DNA of 64,000 nt from assembly GCA_944381365.1 (NCBI GenBank), contig CALWKW010000002.1, positions 321,952 to 385,951 on the forward strand, written 5' to 3'. This document shows, piece by piece, positions 17,735 to 27,803 of the stretch; within the stretch, counting starts at the first letter, position 1, and every line of letters begins with the position of its first letter. The notes below the pieces were generated by a model, which saw only the letters and a program-made list of their open reading frames with translations, was not told the DNA's origin and made no database searches. This stretch comes from an uncultured Christensenellaceae bacterium (GTDB lineage Bacteria > Bacillota > Clostridia > Christensenellales > UBA3700). A program made the translations under genes and the position numbers.

Positions 17735-17756
17735 GCACAAGCAATTTTACTTGTGC
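17735..17756 (-). terminator. terminator of veg
   Basis: The stem GCACAAG / CTTGTGC is followed on the minus strand by TTTTTTTATG. Confidence 0.85.
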
Positions 17757-17773
17757 CTAAATATGCTAAACAA

Positions 17774-18019
17774 CTAAATATCAGTTTTTTTTATTCTCAC
17801 ATTTCTTGTAAGGATATCGTTGTAAGAATAAGACTGAAGGCTTTCCTCTCCCTCTTCCTCTGTCCTTATGGTAAAAATCGCAGGATATGCACTCTCTATA
17901 TATCCGTCAAATCTGACAAACTTATTGCGGCCCCTGTTTATTTCAAACGAAAGAGGTTGACCTATGATAAGTCCCACACGCTTTTTTACTTCGTCAATTT
18001 GTCTTACTATCTCTCTCAT
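17774..18019 (-). CDS. veg: Veg protein
   Basis: An 81-residue member of the Veg family, a small SH3-like beta-barrel protein conserved in Firmicutes and implicated in biofilm matrix regulation in Bacillus. Family features are GLIIGQPLSFEINRGRNKF and the motif GYIESAYPAIFTIRT near the middle. I place the start at the ATG preceded by GAGGAG with 7-base spacing. The open frame extends 17 codons further, but the upstream ATG lacks a ribosome site and the resulting length would be atypical. The neighbour downstream is the sipL-like gene, as in other Clostridia. Confidence 0.92.
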   Translation of the reverse strand: MREIVRQIDEVKKRVGLIIGQPLSFEINRGRNKFVRFDGYIESAYPAIFTIRTEEEGEESLQSYSYNDILTRNVRIKKTDI

Positions 18020-18155
18020 GGCATACTCCTCTATACCGATTATTGCCAGAGTGAGATTTTTTAAACTCATTGAGATATTTGTTTATAAATAAAACAATCT
18101 TCAGATATCTTTAGGATTATTTTATCGATATGAGATAAAGAGGTTTTGGACGAAT

Positions 18156-18170
18156 TTGATATGATATCAA
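18156..18170. promoter_or_regulatory. palindrome upstream of veg
   Basis: TTGATATGATATCAA is a perfect 15-bp dyad, nested inside a wider imperfect one (GAATTTG ... CAAATTC, 18153-18179). It lies about 140 bases upstream of the veg start and could be a repressor site or a leader hairpin. Confidence 0.45.
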
Positions 18171-18227
18171 GACAAATTCTGGTGATAATACGAAGTGATA
18201 ATATTATAGTTATATTATAATAAAGTT

Positions 18228-18264
18228 ATTTATACAATTTAAGTCTTAGGTAAATTGTATAAAT
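18228..18264. repeat. palindromic intergenic repeat, copy 4
   Basis: The 14-bp arms ATTTATACAATTTA / TAAATTGTATAAAT surround the centre AGTCTTAGG. The left flank TATATTATAATAAA is shared with copy 3. Confidence 0.85.
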
Positions 18265-18373
18265 ACTCTGACTATAACAAAATCAATGCTATTAAGCTCA
18301 ATATTTTTTATTTTCCGATATTTTGCTTTTTCTAAAATAAATTATTATAATGCCGAATATAAGTTATTAAAAT

Positions 18374-18787
18374 TTAAAGTCCGTACTGAGAAAAATCTGC
18401 TTTTTGCAATTTTTTGAGAATATCGTAATCGGCAGGTGCCCACTCGACATCAAAAAGCTCTTTTTGCAAAAGCCATTTGCTGTCGACATGCTCTTTTAAT
18501 ACAAAGTCGCTCAAAGCTCTGCACAAAAATACATAAAGATGAACAAAAACATCTTCATATTCATACACGACATCGCAAAATTCTTTTATGGGCTCTATCT
18601 CCATGGACATTTCTTCACGAAGCTCTCTTATGAGTGCTTCTTTTTTGCTTTCGCCCTCTTCTATCTTTCCGCCTGCAAATTCATATTTGTATGCCACTTG
18701 CAAGTTTTTGCTGGCACCTCTTTTGACAGCTAGAATTCTGCCGTCTTTTACTATTATCGCACCTACCACTTCCAATGTCTTTTTCAT
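18374..18787 (-). CDS. MutT-type NUDIX hydrolase
   Basis: A 137-residue protein of the 8-oxo-dGTP diphosphatase (MutT) type, which would remove oxidised nucleotides from the DNA precursor pool. It opens with the typical TLEVVGAIIVKDGRILAVKRG and has a NUDIX box GGKIEEGESKKEALIRELRE followed by EM; the usual Gly two positions after EE is Ser. The ATG at 18787 is taken because MutT proteins start at this point; the open frame extends 9 codons further. It begins 29 bases after the metH stop and is probably the last gene of a metF-metH-mutT transcript. Confidence 0.9.
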   Translation of the reverse strand: MKKTLEVVGAIIVKDGRILAVKRGASKNLQVAYKYEFAGGKIEEGESKKEALIRELREEMSMEIEPIKEFCDVVYEYEDVFVHLYVFLCRALSDFVLKEHVDSKWLLQKELFDVEWAPADYDILKKLQKADFSQYGL

Positions 18788-18816
18788 AATTTCTCTATGC
18801 TTTTGTTTTTTCAAAA

Positions 18817-21195
18817 CTAATTATTAAAAACGCTTTCTGCGTATTTTGCACTTTGATTTGCGTCCTTGCAATACTTGTCCGCACCTATTTTCTCGGCATA
18901 CTCTTCTGTGAGTACCGCACCGCCTACCATTATTTTGCAATCGGGACATTGCTCTTTTAAAAGTTCTACCGTGATTTTCATATTCTCCACGGTAGTGGTC
19001 ATGAGAGCCGACAGTCCGCAAAGCTTTATGTCATTTTGTTTGACGGTGTCTACCACAAGCTGAGGCTCGACATTCTTGCCCAAATCAATGACTTTGTATC
19101 CGTAATTTTCAAGCACTGTCTTGACGATATTTTTGCCTATATCGTGCACATCGCCTTTTACGGTGGCAAGCACTATTTTGCCTTTGTCGGTGTTTTCGCT
19201 GTTTGGAATATGCTTTTTGACTTCTTCAAAACATGCCTTTGCACTGTCCGCAGAAGCTATAAGCTGAGGCAAAAATATCTTGCCTTTTTCATAGTTTTCG
19301 CCCACCTTGTTGAGTGCGGGAATGAGATAATCGTCTATCACTTGCAAAGGCTTGAGATTTTCAAGCAACTTTTTTGTCACCTCTCTTGCCTTGTCCAATC
19401 CTTTTTCTATGCAATAGAATATATCATCTTCTTTTGATAAATCGTTGTTTTGAGATGATTGCTGCTCTTTTGTCTTTACGACAGCTTTGTTCAAAGGTGT
19501 ATAATCTGCATATTTTTGAGTGTAATGAGTACAATTTTTGTCTTTTTGAGTAAGCACATTGAATGCGTCAACCGCCTGCATATTTTCGGGTATATTGGGA
19601 TTGAGAATAGGCAAATCCAATCCTGCATACATCGCCATTGTCAAAAAGGCAGAATTTATTATCTGTCTTGCGGGAAGTCCAAAAGATATATTGGATACGC
19701 CCAAGACGGTTTTGATATCGTATTTGGATTTGAGATATGTGATTGCCTGCAAGGTGTTGATAGCCTGATCGGGTTCGGCACTCACCGTAAGAGTAAGACA
19801 ATCGATATAGATATCCTGCTCTTTTATACCGTATTCTTTGGCTGAAGTTATTATCTTTTCGGCAAGTCTTATTCTCTCTTCTACGGTTTTGGGAATACCC
19901 CTCTCGTCCATCGTAAGTCCCACTACGCTCGCTCCGTATTTTGCCACAAGAGGCAATATGCTTTTGATAGAGCTGTCCTCGGCATTGACAGAATTGACGA
20001 TAGGTTTTCCGTTGTAATATCTCAAAGCTTGTTCGATAGCGTCAGGCTTGGAGCAATCTATCTGCAAGGGTGCATCGGTCAATCCCTGAATATACTTTAT
20101 CATTTCCGTAAGCATCTCTTTTTCGTCTATCTGAGGAAGTCCTGCATTGACATCGAGAATTTCCGCTCCCGCCTCTACCTGCTCGAGAGTCTGCGTGGCG
20201 ATATATCCGAAATCCTTGTCCATAAGAGCTTGTTTCATAGCCTTTTTGCCCGTAGGATTTATGCGTTCGCCAATGACTTTTACTCCGTCAATATATACCA
20301 CTTTTGTGGACGAACAAACTGCCGTCTTGTATTTTATATCTCTTTTGACAATTTTATATTTATCTCTCAACAAGGCAAGCTGACGAATATATAAAGGCGT
20401 AGTGCCGCAACAACCGCCCAATATGCTCACGCCCATTTTTACAAACTCTTCATAAGTCTTGCAAAAGTCCTCTGCCGATACAGAATAATTCATTTCGCTG
20501 TCGGGAAGTCCTGCGTTTGCCTTGACAAAAACAGGCAAAGAAGTGCTGTCCAAAAGTCTTTTTACGATAGGCAAAAGCTGGTCGGGACCTAATGAACAAT
20601 TTATGCCGATAGCATCGCAATAATTGCTTGTCGTAAGTGCAAACGCTTCTACGGGACAGCCCGTAAAAGTTCTTCCGCTTTCATCAAAAGTCATGCTGCA
20701 CATAACAGGCAAATTGCTGTTTTCTCTCACCGCAAGCAGTGCAGATTTCAATTCATACAAATCGCTCATCGTCTCAAGGACTACAAGGTCAGCCCCAGCT
20801 TGTTCTCCGGCAATTACCTGCTCTTTGAAAAGCTCGTAAGACTCGTCAAAAGTCATGCTGCCCAATGGCTCGATCAATGCTCCCGAAGGTCCGATATCCA
20901 AAGCCACAAGTCTGCCTGAGGCAGCTTTTTTTGCTATCTCTACACCTGCTTTTATGAGCTTTTTTACCTCTTCGCTGTCTTTTAGTTTTTTGCGGTTGGC
21001 ACCGAAAGTATTGGTATATATGATATCGCTGCCGCTGTCTATATACTCTTTGTGAATTTCGTATATAAGTTCGGGGTTTGTGATATTCAATCTTTCGGGC
21101 AATTCGCCCCCTTCGAGACCTCTTTTTTGAAGCTGTGTGCCGAATGCTCCGTCAAGCAATACTATTCTTTCTTTTATCAAATCCAAAAATTTCAT
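18817..21195 (-). CDS. metH: cobalamin-dependent methionine synthase, short form
   Basis: A 792-residue enzyme that transfers the methyl of methyltetrahydrofolate to homocysteine through cobalamin. Order: homocysteine S-methyltransferase domain (1-~295, start LLDGAFGTQLQ, zinc Cys pair in GGCCGTTPLYI), pterin-binding domain (~310-560, VIGERINPTGKKAMK, ILDVNAGLP), cap (~580-660) and B12 domain with GDVHDIGKN (cobalt-ligand His684) and GLSALMTTT. The ~330-residue AdoMet reactivation domain of the E. coli enzyme is absent, a form common in anaerobes, where another protein probably reactivates the cobalamin. It has a good AAGGAAG site and lies downstream of metF. Confidence 0.95.
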   Translation of the reverse strand: MKFLDLIKERIVLLDGAFGTQLQKRGLEGGELPERLNITNPELIYEIHKEYIDSGSDIIYTNTFGANRKKLKDSEEVKKLIKAGVEIAKKAASGRLVALDIGPSGALIEPLGSMTFDESYELFKEQVIAGEQAGADLVVLETMSDLYELKSALLAVRENSNLPVMCSMTFDESGRTFTGCPVEAFALTTSNYCDAIGINCSLGPDQLLPIVKRLLDSTSLPVFVKANAGLPDSEMNYSVSAEDFCKTYEEFVKMGVSILGGCCGTTPLYIRQLALLRDKYKIVKRDIKYKTAVCSSTKVVYIDGVKVIGERINPTGKKAMKQALMDKDFGYIATQTLEQVEAGAEILDVNAGLPQIDEKEMLTEMIKYIQGLTDAPLQIDCSKPDAIEQALRYYNGKPIVNSVNAEDSSIKSILPLVAKYGASVVGLTMDERGIPKTVEERIRLAEKIITSAKEYGIKEQDIYIDCLTLTVSAEPDQAINTLQAITYLKSKYDIKTVLGVSNISFGLPARQIINSAFLTMAMYAGLDLPILNPNIPENMQAVDAFNVLTQKDKNCTHYTQKYADYTPLNKAVVKTKEQQSSQNNDLSKEDDIFYCIEKGLDKAREVTKKLLENLKPLQVIDDYLIPALNKVGENYEKGKIFLPQLIASADSAKACFEEVKKHIPNSENTDKGKIVLATVKGDVHDIGKNIVKTVLENYGYKVIDLGKNVEPQLVVDTVKQNDIKLCGLSALMTTTVENMKITVELLKEQCPDCKIMVGGAVLTEEYAEKIGADKYCKDANQSAKYAESVFNN

Positions 21196-21306
21196 ATCTT
21201 CCTTTTTGTGCCTATAAATCGATATTTATAGCCGTTTTTCCGTAATATTTAGATTATATCAATTAAGCTATCGACTCAATCATAAAAATGTGCCGATAGC
21301 TTTGTT

Positions 21307-22182
21307 TTATGCTTTTTTGTTGAGTTTTTCTATAAGCGGCTGAATATTTTTCGTGATGCGTTTTGCCACATAAGAATTGTTCATGATATACAAGTGTATG
21401 CCCTGCACTCCGCTTGAAATCAAGTCCACTATTTGGTCTGTCGCATAAGCTATTCCTGCCTCCATCAAAGACTCGGGATCGTCAGCGAATTTGCTGTACA
21501 TTCTCGATATTTTTGAAGGGATTTTGGCACCTGTCATCTTTACTATGCCCCCGAATTGAGAGGCCTTTACCAAGGGCATTACACCTGCCTGCACAGGTAC
21601 ATCTATACCTGCAAGTCTTACCATATCGAGATATTTTAAAAAGTCGTCATTGTCAAAAAACAACTGCGAGTTGAGATGCGTCACGCCTTTGTCCACTTTT
21701 ATTTTGAGATTGCGGATATCCTCTACCATATTGGCACTTTCGGGATGTCCCTCGGGATAGCACGCACCTGCCACATTGAAGTCCCCGTTTTGTTTTATGT
21801 ACTCGACAAGGTCGCTTGCGTGAGCAAAGTCAGTCTTTACAGCACCTTCTATTCTGTCGCCTCTCAAAGCAAGAATATTTTCTACTCCTATACCCTTGAG
21901 TCCTTCGAGAGCGGACTTCACTTCTTCTTTTGTAGAATTTATACATGTAAGGTGTGCCAAAGGCTCGATGCCGTATTTTGTCTTGACGATTTCGGCAATT
22001 TCTTTTGTGCGTGAATTCTTGCTGCCGCCGGCACTGTATGTGATAGAAATATAGTCGGGATTTACGCCCTTAAGCTCTGACAAAGTATCGTAAATCTTGT
22101 TTATGTCGTCATTGACTTTGGGCGGGAAAATCTCAAAGGAATACACGACCTTTTTCTCTTTGAACAAATCGCAAATTTTCAT
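21307..22182 (-). CDS. metF: methylenetetrahydrofolate reductase
   Basis: A 291-residue flavin-dependent TIM barrel that reduces 5,10-methylene-THF to the 5-methyl-THF used by the MetH encoded next. Motifs are YSFEIFPPK at the start, DYISITYSAGGS, LAHLTCINSTKEE, ILALRGDR (folate/FAD contact), GACYPEGHPES, and a C-terminal GVQGIHLYIMNN. Length is typical of bacterial MetF. It has a GGAGAG site. No S-box or other methionine riboswitch was seen in the ~175 bases upstream, so control is unclear. Confidence 0.95.
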   Translation of the reverse strand: MKICDLFKEKKVVYSFEIFPPKVNDDINKIYDTLSELKGVNPDYISITYSAGGSKNSRTKEIAEIVKTKYGIEPLAHLTCINSTKEEVKSALEGLKGIGVENILALRGDRIEGAVKTDFAHASDLVEYIKQNGDFNVAGACYPEGHPESANMVEDIRNLKIKVDKGVTHLNSQLFFDNDDFLKYLDMVRLAGIDVPVQAGVMPLVKASQFGGIVKMTGAKIPSKISRMYSKFADDPESLMEAGIAYATDQIVDLISSGVQGIHLYIMNNSYVAKRITKNIQPLIEKLNKKA

Positions 22183-22358
22183 ATTTATCTCTCCGTTTTT
22201 TGTCTTGATGCAATCTGCAAACCGCTTTTACCCATAATTTCGGCATACAGATATAAAAAATTCTTACATCACAATTTGACAAATTCTAAAATATCAATAC
22301 AAAAAAAATCTTAAAATCAAATGCGTTTTTAGAAATTTTTTGCTTATTTTGTTAATTT

Positions 22359-22766
22359 TTAATATGTCACATCTTCCACATCTTTAAGAAACTTTCCGTC
22401 TTCTCTGTTTTCGGGAATAATCTCCAGCCAATATCCGTCAGGGTCGACAATAAAATATATACCCATGGATTTGTTGACATAACAAATACAATTCATGGAT
22501 TTGTGAAGCTCGTAAGCTCCTTTGATATCCTTGACATTAAATGCGATATGGCTCTCGTTGTCGCCGAGATTATACTTGCCTTGCTTGTCCTTGAGATAAG
22601 TAAGCTCAAGCTTGTGGGAAGTGCGGTTGTCGCCCAAAAATACTATGGTAAAATCCTTTTCTTCTATCTTTCTTTCCAATTCAAGTCCCAAAGCTTTGTT
22701 GTAAAACTCGACAGATTTGTCTATATCCGTCACATTGATATTGTTGTGAACAAAATAAAAATCCAT
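22359..22766 (-). CDS. VOC-family protein, glyoxalase I-like
   Basis: A 135-residue vicinal-oxygen-chelate fold protein with two beta-alpha-beta-beta-beta halves: HNNINVTDIDKSVEFYNKALG opens the first, SHIAFNVKDI the second. Likely metal ligands are His7, Glu in KLELTYL, His in ESHIAFNV and Glu in YWLEIIPE, as in lactoylglutathione lyase. Since mgsA lies in the same window, detoxification of methylglyoxal is a reasonable guess, but Clostridia lack glutathione and the true substrate may differ. It has a GAGGT ribosome site. Confidence 0.85.
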   Translation of the reverse strand: MDFYFVHNNINVTDIDKSVEFYNKALGLELERKIEEKDFTIVFLGDNRTSHKLELTYLKDKQGKYNLGDNESHIAFNVKDIKGAYELHKSMNCICYVNKSMGIYFIVDPDGYWLEIIPENREDGKFLKDVEDVTY

Positions 22767-22946
22767 ATATTACCTCGCTATAAATTCTGTACGGCAAAAT
22801 CTATTGATTTCTATCTTCTAAAATTTTGTGCCGAACTTATATAAATATTATCGCATATAATCTCAGATTTGGCAAACTCTTTGCGTACTCCATTCTTTTT
22901 TGCACATTAATTTGTACAAAATAAAAATGCTTTGTGGCTTTTATGA

Positions 22947-22975
22947 TTGACAAAAACCCCTTGCGGATATATTAT
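22947..22975 (+). promoter_or_regulatory. promoter of leuS
   Basis: TTGACA, 17 bp and TATTAT, about 40 bases before the leuS ATG. With so short a leader there is no room for a T-box after it. Confidence 0.75.
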
Positions 22976-23017
22976 ATATGTATAAATTTTATTATAATTA
23001 TTGAATTTGGAGAATTT

Positions 23018-25456
23018 ATGGACTTTATCGAAATCGAAAAAAAGTGGCAAAAGAAGTGGAACGATACAAAACTCTACTCCTTTGACAAATCGAGAATCAA
23101 GGACAAATATTATGTCCTCGAAATGTTCTCTTATCCCTCCGGTGCCAAGTTGCACGCAGGACATTGGTACAACTACGGACCTACCGACAGCTATGCCCGT
23201 TTTATGAGAATGAAAGGCAAAGAAGTTTTCCAGCCTATGGGCTTTGACGCTTTCGGTCTTCCTGCTGAAAACTATGCTATCAAGTCAGGTATTCATCCTC
23301 AAGACTCTACTCTCAAAAACATCGATACAATGGAGCATCAGCTCAAAGCCATGGGTGCTTCGTTTGACTGGGATTATGAGATAAAGACTTGTATGCCTGA
23401 TTACTATAAATGGACACAATGGATTTTCCTCCAGCTCTATCACAACGGTCTTGCATACAGAAAAGAAGCTCCCGTAAACTGGTGCCCTTCTTGCAATACC
23501 GTGCTTGCCAACGAACAGGTTGTGGACGGAGCTTGCGAAAGATGCGGAACTACCGTTTTGAGAAAAAACCTCACACAATGGTTTTTCAAAATCACAAAGT
23601 ATGCTGAAGAACTTCTTCAGGGACTCGATACTCTCGACTGGCCCGAAAAGACAAAAGCTATGCAACGCAACTGGATTGGCAAATCCTCAGGCGGTGAAAT
23701 AGAATTCAAGTGCGAAAGCGGAGATACTTTCAGAGTATTCACCACTCGTGCAGATACGGTATTCGGCGTATCTTATGTTATTCTTGCTCCCGAGCATCCA
23801 CTCGTAGACAAGATTACCACTCCCGAGCAAAGACAAGCCGTTGAGGATTACAAACTTCAATGTGCTAAAGCCAGCGAAATAGAAAGACTCTCCACCACAA
23901 GAGAAAAGACAGGCGTATTTACGGGTGCTTATTGCATTAACCCCGTAAACGGCGACAGAGTGCCGATATGGATTGGCGACTATGTTCTTTATTCCTACGG
24001 TACAGGTGCCGTAATGGGTGTTGCCGCTCATGATGAAAGAGACTATGATTTTGCCAAAAAGTTCAATCTCCAAATCAAGAGAGTCATCAAGGCAAAAGAC
24101 AATCAGAATGACGATTTGCCTTTCTGCGATTATGGTGTTATATGCAATACAAATTCCCAGTTTGACGGCATGACTTCAGAAGAAGGAAAAGTGGCTATTG
24201 TAAAATGGCTCGAGGAAAAGAAACAAGGCGAACTCAAGACAAATTACAGATTGAGAGACTGGCTCATTTCCCGTCAGAGATATTGGGGTGCTCCTATTCC
24301 TATCATATATTGCGACAAGTGCGGCGAAGTACCCGTACCCGAAAAGGATTTGCCCGTAAAGCTTCCATACAATGTTGAGTTCAAGCCTGACGGCAAATCT
24401 CCTCTTGCAAGCTGCGAAGAGTTTATGAACACCACATGTCCCAAGTGCGGCCGCCCTGCAAGAAGAGATCCTGACACAATGGATACTTTTGTTTGCTCGA
24501 GCTGGTATTATCTCAGATATCCCGATGCTCACAACGACAAAATGGCGTTCGACCCCGAAATTATAAACAAGATGCTCCCTGTGGACAAATATGTCGGCGG
24601 TGCCGAGCATGCCTGCATGCACTTGCTCTATGCAAGATTCTTCACAAAAGCTTTGAGAGATATGGGCTATCTCAAATTTGATGAGCCTTTTAAATCCCTT
24701 GTGCATCAAGGCACAATTTTGGGACCTGACGGCTTCAAGATGTCCAAGAGCAGAGGCAATGTCATCTCTCCCGATGACTATGTATCGAAATACGGCTCTG
24801 ACGCTTTCAGACTTTATCTCATGTTTGGTTTTAGCTATATCGAAGGCGGTCCTTGGAGTGCAAGCGGTATGGATTCTATCACAAAATTCCTCGAAAGAGT
24901 AGAAAGAATCGTAGACAAAGCCATATCTTCAAATAATGACATCGACACTTTCGGTGCAGAAGAAAAAGCACTCAATTATACTCGCAACTATACTATAAAG
25001 AGAGTCAATGAAGATACTGCCATATTCTCATTCAATACAGCCATTGCCCGTATTATGGAATATGTCAACGACCTTTATAAGTACGACAACGCAAAGGCCG
25101 ACAACAAAAACGCAAAATTCTTCAAAGAATGTATCAATGACCTTGTGCTTTTGCTTGCTCCTTTCGTACCTCATATCGCAGAAGAACTCAACGAGAAAAT
25201 GGGCGGCGAATATTCTGTATTCAACAAGTCATATCCCGTATGCGATGAAAAAGCTCTCGTAAAGGACGAATACGAACTTGCCGTACAAGTCAACAGCCGT
25301 ATGAAAGCAAAGATAATCGTTCCCAGCGATGCCGACAACAAGGCTATCGAAAAAATAGCCCTCGACAACGAAGCCGTTAAGGCGGCAGTGGACGGACTTT
25401 CGGTAGTAAAGGTAATCGTAATACCCAAACGACTTGTAAATATAGTCTGCAAATAA
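23018..25456 (+). CDS. leuS: leucyl-tRNA synthetase
   Basis: An 812-residue class I aminoacyl-tRNA synthetase that charges tRNA-Leu. It has a HIGH-type motif HAGH at 46-49 ([17 protein letters not shown]), a zinc-type Cys cluster ([15 protein letters not shown]), a CP1 editing domain with [13 protein letters not shown], a second Cys pair ([18 protein letters not shown]), then KMSKS at 574-578 and a C-terminal anticodon domain. The ATG at 23018 is chosen because GGAG lies just before it and the protein then begins like other LeuS ([12 protein letters not shown]); the frame is open for 28 more codons upstream. It is the first gene of a plus-strand cluster. Confidence 0.97.
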   Translation: MDFIEIEKKWQKKWNDTKLYSFDKSRIKDKYYVLEMFSYPSGAKLHAGHWYNYGPTDSYARFMRMKGKEVFQPMGFDAFGLPAENYAIKSGIHPQDSTLKNIDTMEHQLKAMGASFDWDYEIKTCMPDYYKWTQWIFLQLYHNGLAYRKEAPVNWCPSCNTVLANEQVVDGACERCGTTVLRKNLTQWFFKITKYAEELLQGLDTLDWPEKTKAMQRNWIGKSSGGEIEFKCESGDTFRVFTTRADTVFGVSYVILAPEHPLVDKITTPEQRQAVEDYKLQCAKASEIERLSTTREKTGVFTGAYCINPVNGDRVPIWIGDYVLYSYGTGAVMGVAAHDERDYDFAKKFNLQIKRVIKAKDNQNDDLPFCDYGVICNTNSQFDGMTSEEGKVAIVKWLEEKKQGELKTNYRLRDWLISRQRYWGAPIPIIYCDKCGEVPVPEKDLPVKLPYNVEFKPDGKSPLASCEEFMNTTCPKCGRPARRDPDTMDTFVCSSWYYLRYPDAHNDKMAFDPEIINKMLPVDKYVGGAEHACMHLLYARFFTKALRDMGYLKFDEPFKSLVHQGTILGPDGFKMSKSRGNVISPDDYVSKYGSDAFRLYLMFGFSYIEGGPWSASGMDSITKFLERVERIVDKAISSNNDIDTFGAEEKALNYTRNYTIKRVNEDTAIFSFNTAIARIMEYVNDLYKYDNAKADNKNAKFFKECINDLVLLLAPFVPHIAEELNEKMGGEYSVFNKSYPVCDEKALVKDEYELAVQVNSRMKAKIIVPSDADNKAIEKIALDNEAVKAAVDGLSVVKVIVIPKRLVNIVCK

Positions 25457-25497
25457 CAAGATAATTATCGGACGGCTTTTGATAAAAGGTATAAATC

Positions 25498-25545
25498 GAC
25501 TTGACTTTCAAATAACTAATGATAAACAAGACTGCAAGTCAAGTC
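25498..25545 (+). promoter_or_regulatory. inverted repeat in the leuS-serS leader
   Basis: GACTTGACTT (25498-25507) pairs perfectly with AAGTCAAGTC (25536-25545) across 28 bases. A smaller GCTTTT / AAAAGC hairpin and a CCCC/GGGG hairpin follow before the serS start. It could be a structured leader; no T-box bulge sequence or terminator T-tract is seen. Confidence 0.45.
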
Positions 25546-25629
25546 ATAAAAAACGCTTTTAATTCAAAAGCTCTCCTTTCGTCTTTTGACAAACAACACT
25601 TTACCCCGCTAAGGGGATTGGAGAATATT

Positions 25630-26889
25630 ATGTTAGATTTGAAATTTGTATGTGAAAACATCGAGGAAGTAAAAGAAAGACTTTCTCACCGAAGCGGTAA
25701 GTTTGACCTCGAAGGTCTTGGCGAACTTGCAGAAGAGAGAAAAACTCTCATTCAGAATACCGAACAAAAAAAGGCTACAAAAAATGCCGTTTCCAAGCAA
25801 ATACCCTCTTTGAAAGGCGATGAAAAAGCTGCTAAAATCGCAGAAATGAAGTCATTGGGCGATGAAATAAAAGCTCTTGACAATCGTCTTGGCGAAGTAG
25901 AGACAAAGATAAGCGAGATTATGCTTACTATCCCCAATCTTCCCAACAAGGAAGTGCCTATCGGCGATGACAGCGATGACAATGTGGAAGTAAGAAGATG
26001 GGGCGAGCCTACAAAGTTTGACTTCCAGCCCAAAGCACACTGGGATATCGCTGAAGAAAAAGACCTCTGCGATTGGCCTCGTGCAAGCAAAATCTCAGGT
26101 GCAAGATTTACCGTATATAAAGGTCTCGGTGCAAGACTCGAGAGAGCTATCTACAACTTTATGCTCGATACTCATATCCAGAACGGCTATACAGAAATCT
26201 TCCCTCCTTTTATGGTCAACAAAAATGCCATGATAGGTACAGGCCAGCTTCCTAAGTTTGCCGAAGATATGTACTATGTCAACAATGAAGGTCAGGACTT
26301 CTACCTCGTTCCTACCGCCGAAGTTCCCGTGACAAACTTGCACAGAGAAGAAATCATACCTTATGACCAGCTTCCTATCAAGTATTGTGCTTATACCGCA
26401 TGCTTTAGAGGCGAAGCAGGAAGTGCCGGCAGAGATACGAGAGGTCTTATCCGTCAACACCAATTCAACAAGGTAGAGCTTGTAAAATTCACCACTCCCG
26501 AGACAAGCTATGACGAGCTTGAAAAACTCACAAACAATGCCGAGCATATTCTTCAGCTTCTCGGTATCCCCTACCGTGTAGTTTGTCTTTGCACAGGCGA
26601 CCTCGGTTTTGGCTCTGCAAAAACTTATGATATCGAAGTTTGGATGCCTTCTTACAACAGATATGTAGAAATTTCTTCCTGCTCTGACTATGAGGACTTC
26701 CAAGCAAGAAGAGCAAGCATAAGATATAGAGACAAGGACGGCAAGGTAAAACTCGTTCATACCCTCAACGGAAGCGGTCTTGCTGTGGGCAGAACCACCG
26801 CCGCTATTCTCGAAAACTGTCAGCAAGCTGACGGAAGCATAGTTGTTCCCGAAGTACTTAAAAAATACATGGGAGTAGACAAAATCTGA
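25630..26889 (+). CDS. serS: seryl-tRNA synthetase
   Basis: A 420-residue class II synthetase that charges tRNA-Ser. The first ~100 residues form the long coiled-coil arm that grips the tRNA variable loop ([16 protein letters not shown], then a charged helix pair). The catalytic core has motif 2 [27 protein letters not shown] and motif 3 [15 protein letters not shown]. The ATG at 25630, preceded by GGAG, gives the normal SerS N-terminus MLDLKFV; the frame is open upstream to 25519 but those codons include a hairpin and no family similarity. The next gene starts 2 bases after the stop. Confidence 0.97.
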   Translation: MLDLKFVCENIEEVKERLSHRSGKFDLEGLGELAEERKTLIQNTEQKKATKNAVSKQIPSLKGDEKAAKIAEMKSLGDEIKALDNRLGEVETKISEIMLTIPNLPNKEVPIGDDSDDNVEVRRWGEPTKFDFQPKAHWDIAEEKDLCDWPRASKISGARFTVYKGLGARLERAIYNFMLDTHIQNGYTEIFPPFMVNKNAMIGTGQLPKFAEDMYYVNNEGQDFYLVPTAEVPVTNLHREEIIPYDQLPIKYCAYTACFRGEAGSAGRDTRGLIRQHQFNKVELVKFTTPETSYDELEKLTNNAEHILQLLGIPYRVVCLCTGDLGFGSAKTYDIEVWMPSYNRYVEISSCSDYEDFQARRASIRYRDKDGKVKLVHTLNGSGLAVGRTTAAILENCQQADGSIVVPEVLKKYMGVDKI

Positions 26890-26891
26890 CA

Positions 26892-27761
26892 ATGACTCAT
26901 TCGACTGCCTTTGACACGACAGCTATACAAAAACAAAAGCCCCAGAAAGAGCGTATTTGGGAGCTGGATTTTTTGCGTGGTATATGCGTGCTTTTGATGG
27001 TATTCGATCACGCAATGTATGATATAGGCAGTCTTTTTAATGAGGCATGGATAGCAACCGGCAAGGAAAACATAATTACTCTTGTACGCCTAGCTCAGAA
27101 TTATTTTGACAACTCCGAGTTGCGTTTTACCGTACAAAATATAGTGGTATGGATATTCGCTCTTCTTTGCGGTATATCCTGCTCTTTTTCAAGAAACAAT
27201 CTCAAACGAGGTGTTCAGGCAAGCATAATCGCCGGCATTATCACGATAGTGACATTCTTTATGGATACCGTGATAAAGTTTGGCATACTTCACATGTTTG
27301 CTTTTTCTATTCTTCTGTGGTGGCTTATAGATACATTGTGCTGTCACAAAAAAATGATTACTGCGGGCGTATGTTTGTTTTTGGGCGTAATGATTATTTT
27401 GTTGAATGACGCTCTTTTGTCCGCTTATTCGTCAAATCATCAAATCTTTTCTGACGACAACACTTGGTATTTTATCGGCAAATTCATGCTAGGCAATCCT
27501 ACTTCTTTTTCCTCTGCCGACTATTATCCTATTTTCCCCACCACAGGCTATATGCTTATAGGTGCAGGCATAAGCGTCATACTCTATCCCAAGAAAAGGT
27601 CACTCTTGCCTTGGCTTGGCAAATACGATTGGTACAAGCCTTTTAATTTCTGGGGCAAAATAGCAATCTGGGTATATGCTTTCCACCAAGTGGCTGTTGT
27701 GGTGATACTTGCCTTGATAAGCTTTTTGTTTATCACACCAGGGGATTTTGTAGTAATATAA
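26892..27761 (+). CDS. DUF1624 / HGSNAT-like membrane protein
   Basis: A 289-residue membrane protein with about seven hydrophobic helices. The opening LDFLRGICVLLMVFDH is the signature of the DUF1624 (heparan-alpha-glucosaminide N-acetyltransferase catalytic) family, whose conserved Asp and His sit in this first helix. Members are thought to move acyl groups across the membrane to carbohydrate acceptors. The start lies 2 bases after the serS stop with no strong ribosome site of its own, implying translation by coupling. The acceptor is unknown; a wall or surface sugar would fit (inference). Confidence 0.82.
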   Translation: MTHSTAFDTTAIQKQKPQKERIWELDFLRGICVLLMVFDHAMYDIGSLFNEAWIATGKENIITLVRLAQNYFDNSELRFTVQNIVVWIFALLCGISCSFSRNNLKRGVQASIIAGIITIVTFFMDTVIKFGILHMFAFSILLWWLIDTLCCHKKMITAGVCLFLGVMIILLNDALLSAYSSNHQIFSDDNTWYFIGKFMLGNPTSFSSADYYPIFPTTGYMLIGAGISVILYPKKRSLLPWLGKYDWYKPFNFWGKIAIWVYAFHQVAVVVILALISFLFITPGDFVVI

Positions 27762-27803
27762 TTTTTTAGATTAATCACGATTTTATTTTTATCCATTTGC
27801 ATT

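Larger units (their letters stand above)
18020..18373. other. intergenic region upstream of veg
   Basis: A 354-bp AT-rich stretch between the veg start and the mutT stop. It holds a nested palindrome (18156-18170) and repeat copy 4; no gene or clear promoter is visible. Confidence 0.6.

Noticed and set aside
21265..21302. Inverted repeat AAGCTATCG / CGATAGCTT between metF and metH
   Set aside because: The T-rich side is on the plus strand, where no gene ends, so it is not a terminator of metF; the function is unclear and it may be chance.
22183..22358. Search for a SAM (S-box) riboswitch before metF
   Set aside because: The short leader lacks the conserved S-box helices and any terminator hairpin.
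22767..23017. Search for a T-box leader before leuS
   Set aside because: The promoter lies only ~40 bases before the start codon, and no T-box sequence (TGGNACCGCG) is present.
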